From Fidelibacterota bacterium (GTDB lineage Bacteria > Fidelibacterota > Marinisomatia > Marinisomatales > UBA1611), in NCBI GenBank assembly GCA_018658715.1, contig JABHUQ010000075.1:38935-102934 (forward strand): DNA of 64,000 bases. Direction: 5' to 3'. The position numbers and the translations under genes are program-made. The notes beneath the pieces are model-generated. The model saw only the letters and a program-made list of their open reading frames with translations. It made no database searches and had not been told where the DNA came from. The first letter of the stretch is position 1, and each line of letters opens with the position of its first letter. Positions 1 through 9,638 of the stretch are shown here, in pieces.

Positions 1-1082
1 GATTCAATAACCACTTTTAATGCACCCTTAGATCCTGCTTTTAAAATTTCAATGGCTGGAATAATCGTAATAAATATACCCGCAAATAATTTTGCAACTT
101 CAACAATTGGAAACCAGGTAAATTCATTTTCTTCTCTAATAGATTTTGACGTTTTTGTCCAACTCACCCATGTTAAAAAGAGTAATAATATATCTCTAGA
201 AATATTTTGTAATTCTACATCCACATAATAAATGGTAAAATGTACATCCGGTTTCCAAAAACCACTTAGAAGTACAGATCCGATGACTCCAAGAATTAAT
301 AATAAATTGAATGATCCTTTTAATGCAATTTTATGACTTATTTCATCTATAGCTGAAATTGATTCTCTTTTATAGTAATAAGTATCGACAATAAAGAAAA
401 TAGTAATTAGCACAACAACCATAAATATCATTGGTAAAATCATTTGAGTGGTCGTCCAAAAGAAATCCACACCTTTCAAAAATCCAAGGAATAACGGCGG
501 ATCACCCAGGGGTGTTAATGAACCACCAATATTTGCGACAAGGAATATAAAGAATACAATAATATGAACTTTATTTTTTCGGTTCTTGTTAGCTCTAATT
601 AATGGGCGAATCAATAACATGGCTGCACCAGTTGTTCCCATCCAACTTGCTAAAATAGTACCAATTAGTATAATACCAGTATTAACAACAGGAGTTCCAA
701 CAAGTGATCCAGTCAATTGAACTCCACCTGAGATTGTGAATAAAGCTAAAAGAAGTATAATAAATGGAATGTACTCTGATAGACCAGTATGTATAAGCGA
801 ATACAAAGTTGTCGAAAACCCAATGTGCTCATTAAAAAGAAAGGGTATTAGTAAACTAACAGCCCACATAGCTGATATTTTACCAAAATTATGATGCCAA
901 AATGATGGTGCAATTAATGGAAATAAAGCTATTGATAATAATATACCAATAAATGGGATTACCCATAAACCTGAAAGAAGTGTCCCATCAATGTGAGGGG
1001 CATCATGTCCCCCTGACGAAGCTAATAGCATTCCTTGAGAAAATATTGCTATAATAATTGATGTAATTTTTATTCGTACCAT
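1..1082 (-). CDS. CitMHS_2/NhaD-type sodium:proton antiporter (3' end outside window)
   Basis: The frame is open from an ATG at 1082 to the window edge, so the C-terminus is missing. About 360 residues are visible. They begin with a short hydrophobic leader (MVRIKITSIIIAIFS), then a loop with HDAPHIDGTL and many hydrophobic segments, including LWVIPFIGILLSIALF, a GTTGAAMLLIRPL stretch and the loop NIGGSLTPLGDPPLFLGFLKG. The repeated hydrophobic architecture and the G-SLTPLGDPPL loop are typical of the ion transporter superfamily (ArsB/NhaD, Pfam CitMHS_2), where members exchange Na+ for H+ or carry anions. Its place beside a Na+-NQR operon favours a sodium role, but this is inference. It points away from nqrM, with 127 bases between the two starts. 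Confidence 0.75.
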   Translation of the reverse strand, partial: MVRIKITSIIIAIFSQGMLLASSGGHDAPHIDGTLLSGLWVIPFIGILLSIALFPLIAPSFWHHNFGKISAMWAVSLLIPFLFNEHIGFSTTLYSLIHTGLSEYIPFIILLLALFTISGGVQLTGSLVGTPVVNTGIILIGTILASWMGTTGAAMLLIRPLIRANKNRKNKVHIIVFFIFLVANIGGSLTPLGDPPLFLGFLKGVDFFWTTTQMILPMIFMVVVLITIFFIVDTYYYKRESISAIDEISHKIALKGSFNLLLILGVIGSVLLSGFWKPDVHFTIYYVDVELQNISRDILLLFLTWVSWTKTSKSIREENEFTWFPIVEVAKLFAGIFITIIPAIEILKAGSKGALKVVIE

Positions 1083-1209
1083 GTTGAATATTATCCTTTT
1101 TTATCCAAGTATTAAATTTACTCATACTCACTCAACCCAAAGAAGCTATTTGGAAATACAATTCATTTTTTATTGAAGAACAAAAATTGGAATTGAAGTA
1201 AATTTACCT

Positions 1210-1386
1210 ATGGAATTTTTACTCGGTTTAATTGTTTTGGGGCTTGCCGTATTTGGACTATCCTTAGGTGTTATTATTAATGATAAATCTTTAACAGGAT
1301 CTTGTGGTGGAAATTCTGATGGTTCTTGTTCGACCTGCCAAGGGAATGCAAGTAAATGTGAAAATACTCAGACTAAAAATAATTAA
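1210..1386 (+). CDS. nqrM: NqrM-like (Na+)-NQR maturation protein (DUF539)
   Basis: A 58-codon reading frame. An N-terminal transmembrane helix (residues 2-23) is followed by LTGSCGG and a cysteine-rich hydrophilic tail with Cys at 32, 40, 43 and 50. One helix, then K-x-x-GSCGG, then further cysteines is the signature of NqrM (DUF539), a small membrane protein needed to assemble Na+-NQR, thought to help place the iron bound between NqrD and NqrE. The tail is shorter and differently spaced than in Vibrio. The gene is convergent with apbE, only 11 bases from its stop, and lies opposite to the nqr genes rather than within the operon. The identification rests on the pattern and the location. Confidence 0.8.
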   Translation: MEFLLGLIVLGLAVFGLSLGVIINDKSLTGSCGGNSDGSCSTCQGNASKCENTQTKNN

Positions 1387-1397
1387 TATACAATAGG

Positions 1398-2417
1398 TTA
1401 ATTCTCTAAGAAACCATTTGTTGTATGTGTTTCAAATAATCCATTCTCTTTTCTAATCACCCACATAGCATCAATTTCATGAAGCGAATTCACCCAATGA
1501 ATTCCATCATTTAAGTCCATAATCATTAATGCTGTTGCAATAGCGTCTGCATCCATACAACTTGATGCCATTACTGAAACTGATGCAATTTGATTATCGA
1601 TCGGATAGCCTGTTTTCGGATTAATTGTATGAGAATAATATTTCCCATCTAACTCAACATAATTCTTATAATCGCCAGAAGTGGCTATTGCTTTATTTTT
1701 AAGAGTAACCTTTTCTATAATTTGGCCATGATTAAGTCGATCTGGCAACTGAATACCTATCGTCCATACTTTACCGCCAGAATTCACACCGCTACATTTG
1801 ATTTCACCACCAATTTCGATATAATAATTTTGTATATTGTTATTAGATAATAATTCTCCAATAATATCAACTGCATATCCTTTTGCAACTGCACCTAAAT
1901 CTATCTGTATTTGACTGTTAGTTTTTGATAACATTTTATTCTCTAAGAATAGTTTGTCACCGCCTACAAATTGAAGAATTGATTTAATTTTACTTTCTAG
2001 TGGTATAGACTGTATTACTTTCTTATTCCCAAATCCCCACTCATTAACTAATGGCATAACAGTAATATCAAATGAACCATTTGATTCATGATACCAATAA
2101 ATGCTTCTCTCCAAAACTTGGCTAAACATGTTTGGTATTGGTATAGCCGATATATCTTTCCCATGATTAAAATTGGAAATGTCACTATCAGAAATATAAA
2201 TGGACATTTGTTGATTAATTTCTTGTAGTAGAGAATCTATTTTAGAGTGCAACTTGACTAATTTATTATTTTCAATTGTTTCACCTAAAATAATTTCATA
2301 CGTCGTGCCCATAGTAAGCCCATTTACATGGGTTTTATTAGATGAATCACATGAAACGAATAGAAACAAAAAGCCCAACAATAGTTGGGCTTTTAAGTAT
2401 GTAATAGTAGGTGACAT
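1398..2417 (-). CDS. apbE: FAD:protein FMN transferase ApbE (lipoprotein)
   Basis: ApbE moves FMN from FAD onto a threonine of target proteins; the targets here are almost certainly NqrB and NqrC upstream in the same string. The start chosen is the ATG at 2417, one base after the nqrF stop; an in-frame ATG at 2441 would overlap nqrF. The N-terminus is a lipoprotein signal with lipobox LFVSC, so the enzyme should be anchored facing the periplasm. Family motifs include NGLTMGTTYEI near the N-terminus, IDLGAVAKGYAVD in the middle and HTINPKTGYPI followed by an ADAIATALM stretch towards the C-terminus. Length (339 aa) is normal. The codons for the signal peptide coincide with a strong terminator-like hairpin (2369-2394). 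Confidence 0.95.
   Translation of the reverse strand: MSPTITYLKAQLLLGFLFLFVSCDSSNKTHVNGLTMGTTYEIILGETIENNKLVKLHSKIDSLLQEINQQMSIYISDSDISNFNHGKDISAIPIPNMFSQVLERSIYWYHESNGSFDITVMPLVNEWGFGNKKVIQSIPLESKIKSILQFVGGDKLFLENKMLSKTNSQIQIDLGAVAKGYAVDIIGELLSNNNIQNYYIEIGGEIKCSGVNSGGKVWTIGIQLPDRLNHGQIIEKVTLKNKAIATSGDYKNYVELDGKYYSHTINPKTGYPIDNQIASVSVMASSCMDADAIATALMIMDLNDGIHWVNSLHEIDAMWVIRKENGLFETHTTNGFLEN
2369..2394 (-). terminator. Intrinsic-terminator-like hairpin inside the 5' end of apbE
   Basis: Read on the minus strand, an 11-bp perfect stem (AAAAGCCCAAC paired with GTTGGGCTTTT) encloses a TATT loop and runs into TTTTTGTTTC. That is the textbook form of a rho-independent terminator. It lies 25-50 nt after the nqrF stop, but within apbE codons for the signal peptide (AQLLLGF). 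It could end most nqr transcripts and let apbE be made by read-through. On the plus strand it also has a four-T run, but no gene ends nearby on that strand. Confidence 0.7.
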
Positions 2418-2418
2418 T

Positions 2419-3648
2419 TTATCCGAATTTGTCGTAAGCAATCATTTCTTTTTCTACGCCTAAATCATATAACATTTTGTCACAAGCATCAATCATCATG
2501 GGTGGACCACACATATAATATTCAATTTCTGTTGGATCCTCATGGTCTTTTAAGAAATTATCATGTAACACTTGATGGATAAAACCTGTGGGTCCTATCC
2601 AATTATCTTCTTCCATAGGTTCGGACAAAGCTACATTATAACTAAAATTCGGATTATCTTCGGCAAGCTTTTTAAATTCATCATCATAAAACATCTCTCT
2701 TAATGATCTGGCGCCGTAATAAAAGGAAACATTTCTTTTTGTTTTTTTCGTATGAAATAAATCAAAAATGTGGCTTCTCATAGGAGCCATACCAGCACCT
2801 CCTCCTATAAAAACCATTTCATTTTCAGTCTTTTTAGCGAAAAATTCACCAAATGGACCACTAATAGTAACCTTATCACCTGGTTTTAAGTTAAATATAT
2901 AAGATGACCCTAACCCTGGTGGCACATCATTCCAAAGCGGTGGAGGCGGTGTTGCAATTCTAACATTCAGCATAACAATATTACCCTCAGCAGGGTGGTT
3001 AGCCATAGAATACCCTCTTACAAATTTTTCATCATTTTTTACGGATAAATCCCATATTTTGTATTTATCCCAATCTTCGTGATATTCTTTTTCTATATTA
3101 AAATCTTTAAATGGAATGCTTTCAAATTCTGGTATATCAATTTGAATATAACCGCCAGCTCTAAAATCTAAATTTTCTCCAGGAGGCAACTCCAGTACAA
3201 GTTCTTTAATAAATGTTGCCATATTCCCATTTGAGCGAACAGTACATTCCCATTTCTTAATATTGAATATTTCATCAGGAATTTGAATTTTCATATCTTC
3301 CTTTACCTTAACTTGACAAGCTAGGCGCCAATGATCTCTAGCAGATTGTCGGTCAATATGATTTGTTTCTGTTGGTAATATGTCACCGCCACCTTCAAAT
3401 ACCTGGCATTTACACATGGCACATGTTCCTCCACCTCCACAAGCTGATGGTAAGAATATTTTTCCACCCGATAATGCATTTAGTAAAGTAGAACCTGGGC
3501 GTGTTACTACATTTTTATCAGAATCTTGATTGATTTCGATCGAAACATTACCCTGTGGTAACAGTTTGGACTCCGCAAAATTAAGAATCACCACTAGTAT
3601 GATGATTAAACTCGTAAAAACAATAACACCTATAAGTGCTGTAATCAT
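2419..3648 (-). CDS. nqrF: Na+-translocating NADH:quinone oxidoreductase subunit F
   Basis: This is the NADH-oxidising subunit, passing electrons from NADH to FAD and then a 2Fe-2S centre. An N-terminal membrane anchor (residues 2-24) precedes a ferredoxin domain with Cys70, Cys76, Cys79 and Cys111 as cluster ligands. Next come a flavin-binding domain (RGYSMANHP) and an NAD-binding domain with [16 protein letters not shown] and a C-terminal YYMCGPPMM motif. At 409 aa it is the usual length. Start and nqrE stop overlap by one base (TAATG), which implies translational coupling. Confidence 0.98.
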   Translation of the reverse strand: MITALIGVIVFTSLIIILVVILNFAESKLLPQGNVSIEINQDSDKNVVTRPGSTLLNALSGGKIFLPSACGGGGTCAMCKCQVFEGGGDILPTETNHIDRQSARDHWRLACQVKVKEDMKIQIPDEIFNIKKWECTVRSNGNMATFIKELVLELPPGENLDFRAGGYIQIDIPEFESIPFKDFNIEKEYHEDWDKYKIWDLSVKNDEKFVRGYSMANHPAEGNIVMLNVRIATPPPPLWNDVPPGLGSSYIFNLKPGDKVTISGPFGEFFAKKTENEMVFIGGGAGMAPMRSHIFDLFHTKKTKRNVSFYYGARSLREMFYDDEFKKLAEDNPNFSYNVALSEPMEEDNWIGPTGFIHQVLHDNFLKDHEDPTEIEYYMCGPPMMIDACDKMLYDLGVEKEMIAYDKFG

Positions 3649-4259
3649 TATAAATTAATTCCTGAAAATGACATAAATGCCAATGATAGTAACCCTGTTA
3701 ACAACATGGTTATGCCTAACCCTCTTAACCCGTTTGGAACATTGGAATATCGTAATTTCCATCTAATAGCAGCCATAGAAGCAATTGCTAAAAACCACCC
3801 AAGACCACTTCCAAACCCAAAAACAATTGATTCTGTTAAATTATAATTTCGTTCCACCAGCAATAAGCTTCCACCTAAGATTGCACAATTAACAGCAATT
3901 AACGGTAAAAATATACCTAACGAATGATAAAGACTTGGCGTAAAACGATCCATAATCATTTCAACTAATTGCACCATAGCTGCAATAACAGCAATGAATG
4001 CAATAAAGTTCAAATAACTTAAATCTACATCTGGAAATCCTGCCCATGCCAATGCACCTGCTTGTAAAAAATAGTGGTGAATTGCCCAGTTAACTGGTGC
4101 CGTGATGGTGAGAACAAAAACAACAGCAAATCCTAATCCAATGGAGGTTTCTACTTTTTTACTTATCGCTAGGAATGAGCACATTCCTAGGAAATATGCT
4201 AATAATATATTTTCAACAAATATTGCTTTAGCCACTAGAGAGAGATAATGTTCAATCAT
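3648..4259 (-). CDS. nqrE: Na+-translocating NADH:quinone oxidoreductase subunit E
   Basis: A 203-aa integral membrane subunit with about six helices. Cys27 (LGMCSF) and Cys125 (AVNCAILGG) match the conserved cysteines that, with two from NqrD, hold an iron or FeS centre in the middle of the membrane and pass electrons across it. It is homologous to RnfA, but the full nqrA-F set around it makes this NQR and not Rnf. It lies one base after nqrD. Confidence 0.97.
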   Translation of the reverse strand: MIEHYLSLVAKAIFVENILLAYFLGMCSFLAISKKVETSIGLGFAVVFVLTITAPVNWAIHHYFLQAGALAWAGFPDVDLSYLNFIAFIAVIAAMVQLVEMIMDRFTPSLYHSLGIFLPLIAVNCAILGGSLLLVERNYNLTESIVFGFGSGLGWFLAIASMAAIRWKLRYSNVPNGLRGLGITMLLTGLLSLAFMSFSGINL

Positions 4260-4260
4260 A

Positions 4261-4890
4261 CTAATTCTCCTCTTCTATCCCGGAAACAATTCTTTGAATC
4301 CAAACGATTAATCCTAAAATGATAAAAGCTCCAGGTGCTAAATTCATTAATCCCATATTAGTGTAGCCCATATCATAAAATAATTGAGGGATAAGCTGAA
4401 TCCCATATACAGAGCCACTTCCAAATAATTCTCTAAAAAAGGAGACGAGTATAAGGATTAGGCCATAGCCAAGCCCATTACCAAGGCCATCAAGAAATGA
4501 TTTCCCCGGTGGGTTTTGCATTGCGAATGCTTCTGCACGCCCCATTACAATACAATTCGTTATAATAAGTCCAACAAAAACAGACAACTGTTTGCTAATA
4601 TCATATAAATATGCTTTTAATATTTGGTCTGTCAAAATAACCAAGGACGCAATGACAGTTAATTGTACAATAATTCTAACTTTTCCAGGAATCCATTTTC
4701 TTAACATTGCAATAATAACATTACTTAAACTTAAGACAGCAACTACGGCTAAGCTCATCACAACTGCTGTATCCATTTTTACAGTAACAGCTAAAGCAGA
4801 ACAAATACCTAATACTTGTGTCGCAATTGGGTTATTATTAACCAGTGGATCTTGGAGAACTTGCTTGGATTTTTTACTTAATAGACTCAT
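4261..4890 (-). CDS. nqrD: Na+-translocating NADH:quinone oxidoreductase subunit D
   Basis: A 209-aa membrane subunit, the inverted-topology partner of NqrE. Cys30 ([11 protein letters not shown]) and Cys113 ([15 protein letters not shown]) are the expected metal-binding cysteines. The N-terminal [16 protein letters not shown] is characteristic of NqrD. Start and nqrC stop share one base at 4890. Confidence 0.97.
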   Translation of the reverse strand: MSLLSKKSKQVLQDPLVNNNPIATQVLGICSALAVTVKMDTAVVMSLAVVAVLSLSNVIIAMLRKWIPGKVRIIVQLTVIASLVILTDQILKAYLYDISKQLSVFVGLIITNCIVMGRAEAFAMQNPPGKSFLDGLGNGLGYGLILILVSFFRELFGSGSVYGIQLIPQLFYDMGYTNMGLMNLAPGAFIILGLIVWIQRIVSGIEEEN

Positions 4891-5591
4891 TATTGATTTC
4901 GCCTAATGTTTTGAAAGTATGGATCATATTTTTTCAATTCACTTTTCAAAAAAATATTTAACCCTTTGGTCGTCATCGTTGCTCCAGATACACCATCTAC
5001 TTGATGATAATAATCAGGAGACGTAGGATCAGCTTTACCCTTAACAGCCTGAATACTTACTAGTACACCGTTATCGTCCACAATTTTCTTTTGCTTATAA
5101 TTATTAGTAAACCATTTTTTCTCAACTTCACCCCCTAATCCAGGTGTTTCTCTATGTTGGTAAAAAGTAATACCTTTAACTGTTTCTCCATCTGGTTCCA
5201 AAGCAAGGTATCCATACAATGTTGACCATAATCCTTTTCCAGATATTGGAATAGCGTACCCTTCAATTTTATCTCCCATCATTTGCATAAATACAGGGAA
5301 TTGATCATTTGTATTTTCAATGGAGTTCGATGAAATATTTTCTATAACAGCCCCTGTACTGTCCACAACAATAGGAACAACGGTTTTTTCATATTCTTTT
5401 TCTATTTCATCTGGTGTGAATTCTTCGCCTTTAGGCTGAATATTAAGAGCAATAAGTATATTTTTCTTAATATCTAATTCAATATTAAGAAGTTGTTTCT
5501 TTTTAAGTGATGTAGCAGCGATTGATAATAATAATCCAAGAACAACCGTTATGGCTGCTGTAAAAAAAACTGTATATGAATTACTTCGCAT
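4890..5591 (-). CDS. nqrC: Na+-translocating NADH:quinone oxidoreductase subunit C
   Basis: The 233-aa subunit has one N-terminal membrane helix (residues 8-28) and a periplasmic FMN-binding domain. The flavinylation motif is VSGATMTT, in which Thr205 of SGAT should carry covalently bound FMN placed by ApbE. The [16 protein letters not shown] and ETPGLGGE stretches are family hallmarks. The gene overlaps nqrB by 11 bases. Confidence 0.97.
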   Translation of the reverse strand: MRSNSYTVFFTAAITVVLGLLLSIAATSLKKKQLLNIELDIKKNILIALNIQPKGEEFTPDEIEKEYEKTVVPIVVDSTGAVIENISSNSIENTNDQFPVFMQMMGDKIEGYAIPISGKGLWSTLYGYLALEPDGETVKGITFYQHRETPGLGGEVEKKWFTNNYKQKKIVDDNGVLVSIQAVKGKADPTSPDYYHQVDGVSGATMTTKGLNIFLKSELKKYDPYFQNIRRNQ

Positions 5592-6756
5592 ATCGGGCCA
5601 TTCGTTTTTTTATGTTTCCTTTAATAACATAATAATCTATTAAAGGAGAAAAAGCATTTAAAAATAAGATTGCCAACATAGTTCCTTCAGGATATGCAGG
5701 ATTTATTGATCGGATAATGATTGTCATTACACCAATCAAAATACCATAAATCCAACGACCTTTGTTTGTCTGTGAAGCAGACACAGGGTCTGTCGCCATA
5801 AAAACTATACCAAATAAAAATCCACCCATAACAAGATGATATTCTGCTGGCAATGATAACATGGTATTATCTGAATATGAAGCCAACCCATTTGTTAACC
5901 AAGCAGTTGCTACTAGTCCCAATACACCTCCAATCATTATTCTCCATGACGCCACTTTTGTAAAAATTAAAAATCCCGCACTAAGCAATATTAAAATTTT
6001 ACTAGTTTCCCCAATCGATCCCGGGATCCACCCAATGAACATATTCCACCAACTAAAATCAAATTGTGAAAAAGAATCAAGTAACTGTTTTGCATTTCCC
6101 CCCTCAACAGCTGCTGGGATAGACAATCCAGTAGCCCCGGAATATCCGTCTACTCCAGAAACCCATACCTTATCTCCTGAGATAGCTCCAGGATAAGCAA
6201 AAAATATAAAGGCACGAGCAGTTAATGCTGGATTAAAAATATTATATCCTGTCCCTCCAAAAATCTCTTTTCCTATTACAACACCAAATGATGTTGCTAT
6301 AGCTACTTGCCATAATGGAATACTTGCGGGTACAATTAATGGGATCAAAAACCCTGTTACGAAAAATCCTTCATTTACATCATGTTTTCTAACGGAGGCA
6401 AAAAGAACTTCCCAAAAACCACCTGTAATAAATGTTACAAGAAATATGGGTATAATTAAATTGAAGCCAACCAAAAAATTCTCATTCCACGTTCTAGTTA
6501 TATTTTGTGCTATACTTGATTGAACCCCAATGTTAATTGCACCAAACATATATAGGGGCAACAATGCAAAAACGACTAAAATCATCACTCGCTTAATATC
6601 AACGCTATCTCGAATATGTGGAGCCTGACCTGTCTTCTTGTTAGTATTATAAATACCTACATCTACAGCTTCCCATAATGGATATAATTTTTCTAAAGCG
6701 CCACCTTCTTCAAACACAGGTGCCATTTTATCCATTAAATTTCGAAGTGCTTTCAT
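5581..6756 (-). CDS. nqrB: Na+-translocating NADH:quinone oxidoreductase subunit B
   Basis: The main membrane subunit, with about ten helices, covalent FMN, riboflavin and the Na+ path. The motif DGYSGATGLSIP puts the FMN-bound threonine at Thr209. Other conserved blocks are KEIFGGTGYNIFNPALTARAF and FMATDPVSASQT. At 391 aa it is slightly shorter than gammaproteobacterial NqrB. It lies two bases after nqrA. Confidence 0.98.
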   Translation of the reverse strand: MKALRNLMDKMAPVFEEGGALEKLYPLWEAVDVGIYNTNKKTGQAPHIRDSVDIKRVMILVVFALLPLYMFGAINIGVQSSIAQNITRTWNENFLVGFNLIIPIFLVTFITGGFWEVLFASVRKHDVNEGFFVTGFLIPLIVPASIPLWQVAIATSFGVVIGKEIFGGTGYNIFNPALTARAFIFFAYPGAISGDKVWVSGVDGYSGATGLSIPAAVEGGNAKQLLDSFSQFDFSWWNMFIGWIPGSIGETSKILILLSAGFLIFTKVASWRIMIGGVLGLVATAWLTNGLASYSDNTMLSLPAEYHLVMGGFLFGIVFMATDPVSASQTNKGRWIYGILIGVMTIIIRSINPAYPEGTMLAILFLNAFSPLIDYYVIKGNIKKRMARYAK

Positions 6757-6758
6757 AA

Positions 6759-8102
6759 TTATCCTTCTGCCTCGACCATGTCTAATCCTGATTGTATAAT
6801 AGCTGATAATTCTATTTTACTTGGACAGGCAAAACTGCATAATGCAAAATCTTCAGGGTCGCACTCAATAATCCCTAATTGTTCCATTTCTTCAATATCT
6901 TTAGCAATGATACTTCTAAACAAGGCAATGGGCATAATATCCATTGGTAATACATTTTCCCATGCATCAATAGGTACTAATGCTCTAATTCCTCCATTTA
7001 GACTAGAATCAAATGAGAAAGGTTGATTGCCATTATTTAAAAAAGCATTTGTTAATGTATAACGTGTTTGACTTGAGCCGGGTTTTAACCATCCTAAAAA
7101 TTCCCGCTCATCAGATTCAGGAATGACAGTTATAGTACTATCATAAAATCCAATAAACCCATCACTCGATGACTGGACACCCATCAAAACATCGCCTGAT
7201 ATTACCCTAGATTGCCCATCTTTTAATTTATTATAAATTAATGAATTGATAGATGATCCCATTCTTGATTTGATATGAGTTGGCGAATCCACAATAGGAC
7301 CAGCTACGGTAACAATAAGTTCTGGATTATATGAACCAGTTAAAAATAAGTCACCAATCGTTGCAACATGTTGCGCGTCAATTGTCCAAATAATTTTCCC
7401 TGGCTTTAATGGTGAAATGTGATGTATTTGAATACCTACATTTCCAGCAGGATGAGGCCCCGATATATGATTAATTTCACAATTATTCATATGACTCAAT
7501 ACAGATTCACCTGGTAAAGAAAAATATGTTTTACCTTTTGTTAATTGCGACAATGCATCGATGCCAGCCTGAAAAGAATCTAACCGTTCGGATAATGCTA
7601 ATTCGAGATTAACAGTTAAAGGCGCTGTATTAAATCCAGATATAAATATTGCATCGGGTAATCGTTCAGGATCTGGAATTTTATTAAAGGGTCGTTGACG
7701 AATCATCGGAAATAGATTCCCATCTATAATTCGATCTATAACTACTTTTGCTCCTAGTGATTGTATGGATTCAAAATCAAATGATTGCCCAACGAGTTTT
7801 TCTTCTACGTGGTCTAGCTCAATTATAATATTATCTATCACTCGTCTTGGACCAAACTGTATAGATTTGATTGTACCAGATCCTGGTGACGCCCATTTGA
7901 TTTTTGGATTATTTTTATTGAAAAATAAAGGAGCTCCTAATTGAATAGAGTCGCCTTCTTTAACCAAGAGTTTTGGTTTGATAGATTTAAATGTGCTGGG
8001 TTGAATTGATATATGGGAAGGTGCATTTCCTACGATTATTTCATCTGCAGGCAAACCAGCTATTCGGATATTGTAACCCTTTTTTATTCGTAATTTTGTC
8101 AT
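6759..8102 (-). CDS. nqrA: Na+-translocating NADH:quinone oxidoreductase subunit A
   Basis: The peripheral cytoplasmic subunit linked with ubiquinone binding and assembly. The N-terminus has KKGYNIRIAGLP, and PHPAGNVGIQIHHISP lies in the centre. The C-terminal ALCSFACPSKIELSAIIQSGLDMVE resembles the RnfC-like Cys region, as usual in NqrA. Length (447 aa) is typical. It follows nuoN by only 30 bases on the same strand with no clear terminator, so nuo and nqr probably share transcripts. Confidence 0.97.
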   Translation of the reverse strand: MTKLRIKKGYNIRIAGLPADEIIVGNAPSHISIQPSTFKSIKPKLLVKEGDSIQLGAPLFFNKNNPKIKWASPGSGTIKSIQFGPRRVIDNIIIELDHVEEKLVGQSFDFESIQSLGAKVVIDRIIDGNLFPMIRQRPFNKIPDPERLPDAIFISGFNTAPLTVNLELALSERLDSFQAGIDALSQLTKGKTYFSLPGESVLSHMNNCEINHISGPHPAGNVGIQIHHISPLKPGKIIWTIDAQHVATIGDLFLTGSYNPELIVTVAGPIVDSPTHIKSRMGSSINSLIYNKLKDGQSRVISGDVLMGVQSSSDGFIGFYDSTITVIPESDEREFLGWLKPGSSQTRYTLTNAFLNNGNQPFSFDSSLNGGIRALVPIDAWENVLPMDIMPIALFRSIIAKDIEEMEQLGIIECDPEDFALCSFACPSKIELSAIIQSGLDMVEAEG

Positions 8103-8132
8103 CAGTATAAACAGCTAAAATCGCATATAAAA

Positions 8133-9623
8133 TTACAGAATTTGAGTGAAGAAATGGAAAGAATATTCAACCCATTTTATTACTGGACGCCAATAAATGC
8201 CAAATAATAAAGATGGGATTGCTGTAACTAACAAAAGACCTAAAATTGGTTTGTTTGGGAATTCTATTGTTTCAGATTTTTCACCATCAAGGAACATGAC
8301 TTTGACAACTTTAAAATAGTAATACAAAGACACAACACTGTTAAAAGCACCAAAAAACGCTAACCAATAAAATTGACTCCCTGCTTTAATGACTGATGCA
8401 AAAATATAAAATTTTCCAATAAATCCTGCGGTTGGTGGCAACCCAGTTAAGGAGACCATAAAAATAGTCATAACTATACCTAGTATTGGCATATTCCACC
8501 CAAGACCACTGTAATCTTCGAACGTTTCACTTCCCGTCCTATTCTTAACATATAGTACAACAAAAAATGCACCTAAATTCATTAATAAATACATGACAAG
8601 ATATATCATTATTGCCTGAATACCATCCGAAGAAAGAACCGGTAGCGCCATTAGCATGTAACCTGCATGAGCGACACTGGAATAGGCTAACATTCGTTTT
8701 ATACTTTTTTGTTGAAGAGCAACCAAATTTCCTAATGTCATAGTAGCAACTGCCAAGACGGCAATCATTTGAGGCCACGGCAATTCGGTGTTTGTTAAAT
8801 AGCCATTCCCCTCTAGGGCAACTCCATCTCCCATCACCTGATGAAAGAATCGGATAAATAACGCTAATCCTCCTGCTTTTGGAGCAACAGACAAAAATGC
8901 AGTAATAGTTGTAGGAGCACCTTCATAAACATCAGGTGTCCAAAAATGAAATGGAACCATAGAAATTTTATAACCAAACCCAACGAGTATCATTACAATA
9001 GCAATGACAAATATAAGATTATAATCGCCACTGCCACCTACAAGCTGGTTTTGGATTTCAAAAAAGTTAGTACTGCCTGTAATTCCATAGATAAGGCTCA
9101 TACCATATAACATAACCCCAGATGAAAAGGCTCCATATATTACATATTTTAATGCTGATTCATTTGACCGTTGATCATTTTTTAAATAACCAGACAATAT
9201 AAACGACATGATTGAAACAACTTCTAGTGACAAATAAACAGAAATCAGATCAACAGACGATACCATTAAGAAGAGTCCAAAAACTAATATTCCCAAAAGT
9301 GAATAATATTCACCTTGACTATATCCCTTTAATTCATTGTTTTCTTGACTCGCTATTATGACAAGTGCTGTCGCGCTAATAACTAGTAGTTTGAAAAATT
9401 GGCCAAAAGGATCTAATACAATTGCATCCATAAACAATGTTGTTGTTTGGCTATCCTGTCCAATGATGGCAAAACTTGACAATAATAGGCCACCAAAAAC
9501 AAACCACCCTACATTTCGAGATTTTTCTTTCGGCAAAAATAAATCAAAAATAATGGCACCTAAAACAGTTACCGTCAGGATAAGTTCAGGCCAATAAAGA
9601 GATAAACTTTGAAGATTATTCAT
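8133..9623 (-). CDS. nuoN: NADH-quinone oxidoreductase (complex I) subunit N
   Basis: An antiporter-like proton-pumping subunit of 496 aa with about 14 membrane helices. The conserved block FHFWTPDVYEGAPTTITAFLS contains the motif shared by NuoL, NuoM and NuoN, and KRMLAYSSVAHAGYMLM carries the mid-membrane lysine. It is the last nuo gene, after nuoM by 15 bases. Confidence 0.96.
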   Translation of the reverse strand: MNNLQSLSLYWPELILTVTVLGAIIFDLFLPKEKSRNVGWFVFGGLLLSSFAIIGQDSQTTTLFMDAIVLDPFGQFFKLLVISATALVIIASQENNELKGYSQGEYYSLLGILVFGLFLMVSSVDLISVYLSLEVVSIMSFILSGYLKNDQRSNESALKYVIYGAFSSGVMLYGMSLIYGITGSTNFFEIQNQLVGGSGDYNLIFVIAIVMILVGFGYKISMVPFHFWTPDVYEGAPTTITAFLSVAPKAGGLALFIRFFHQVMGDGVALEGNGYLTNTELPWPQMIAVLAVATMTLGNLVALQQKSIKRMLAYSSVAHAGYMLMALPVLSSDGIQAIMIYLVMYLLMNLGAFFVVLYVKNRTGSETFEDYSGLGWNMPILGIVMTIFMVSLTGLPPTAGFIGKFYIFASVIKAGSQFYWLAFFGAFNSVVSLYYYFKVVKVMFLDGEKSETIEFPNKPILGLLLVTAIPSLLFGIYWRPVIKWVEYSFHFFTQIL

Positions 9624-9638
9624 ATCAATTCGCCCAGA

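Noticed and set aside
2417..2441. Upstream ATG for apbE at 2441
   Set aside because: It would overlap nqrF by 23 bases and add residues not typical of a lipoprotein signal; the ATG at 2417 fits better.
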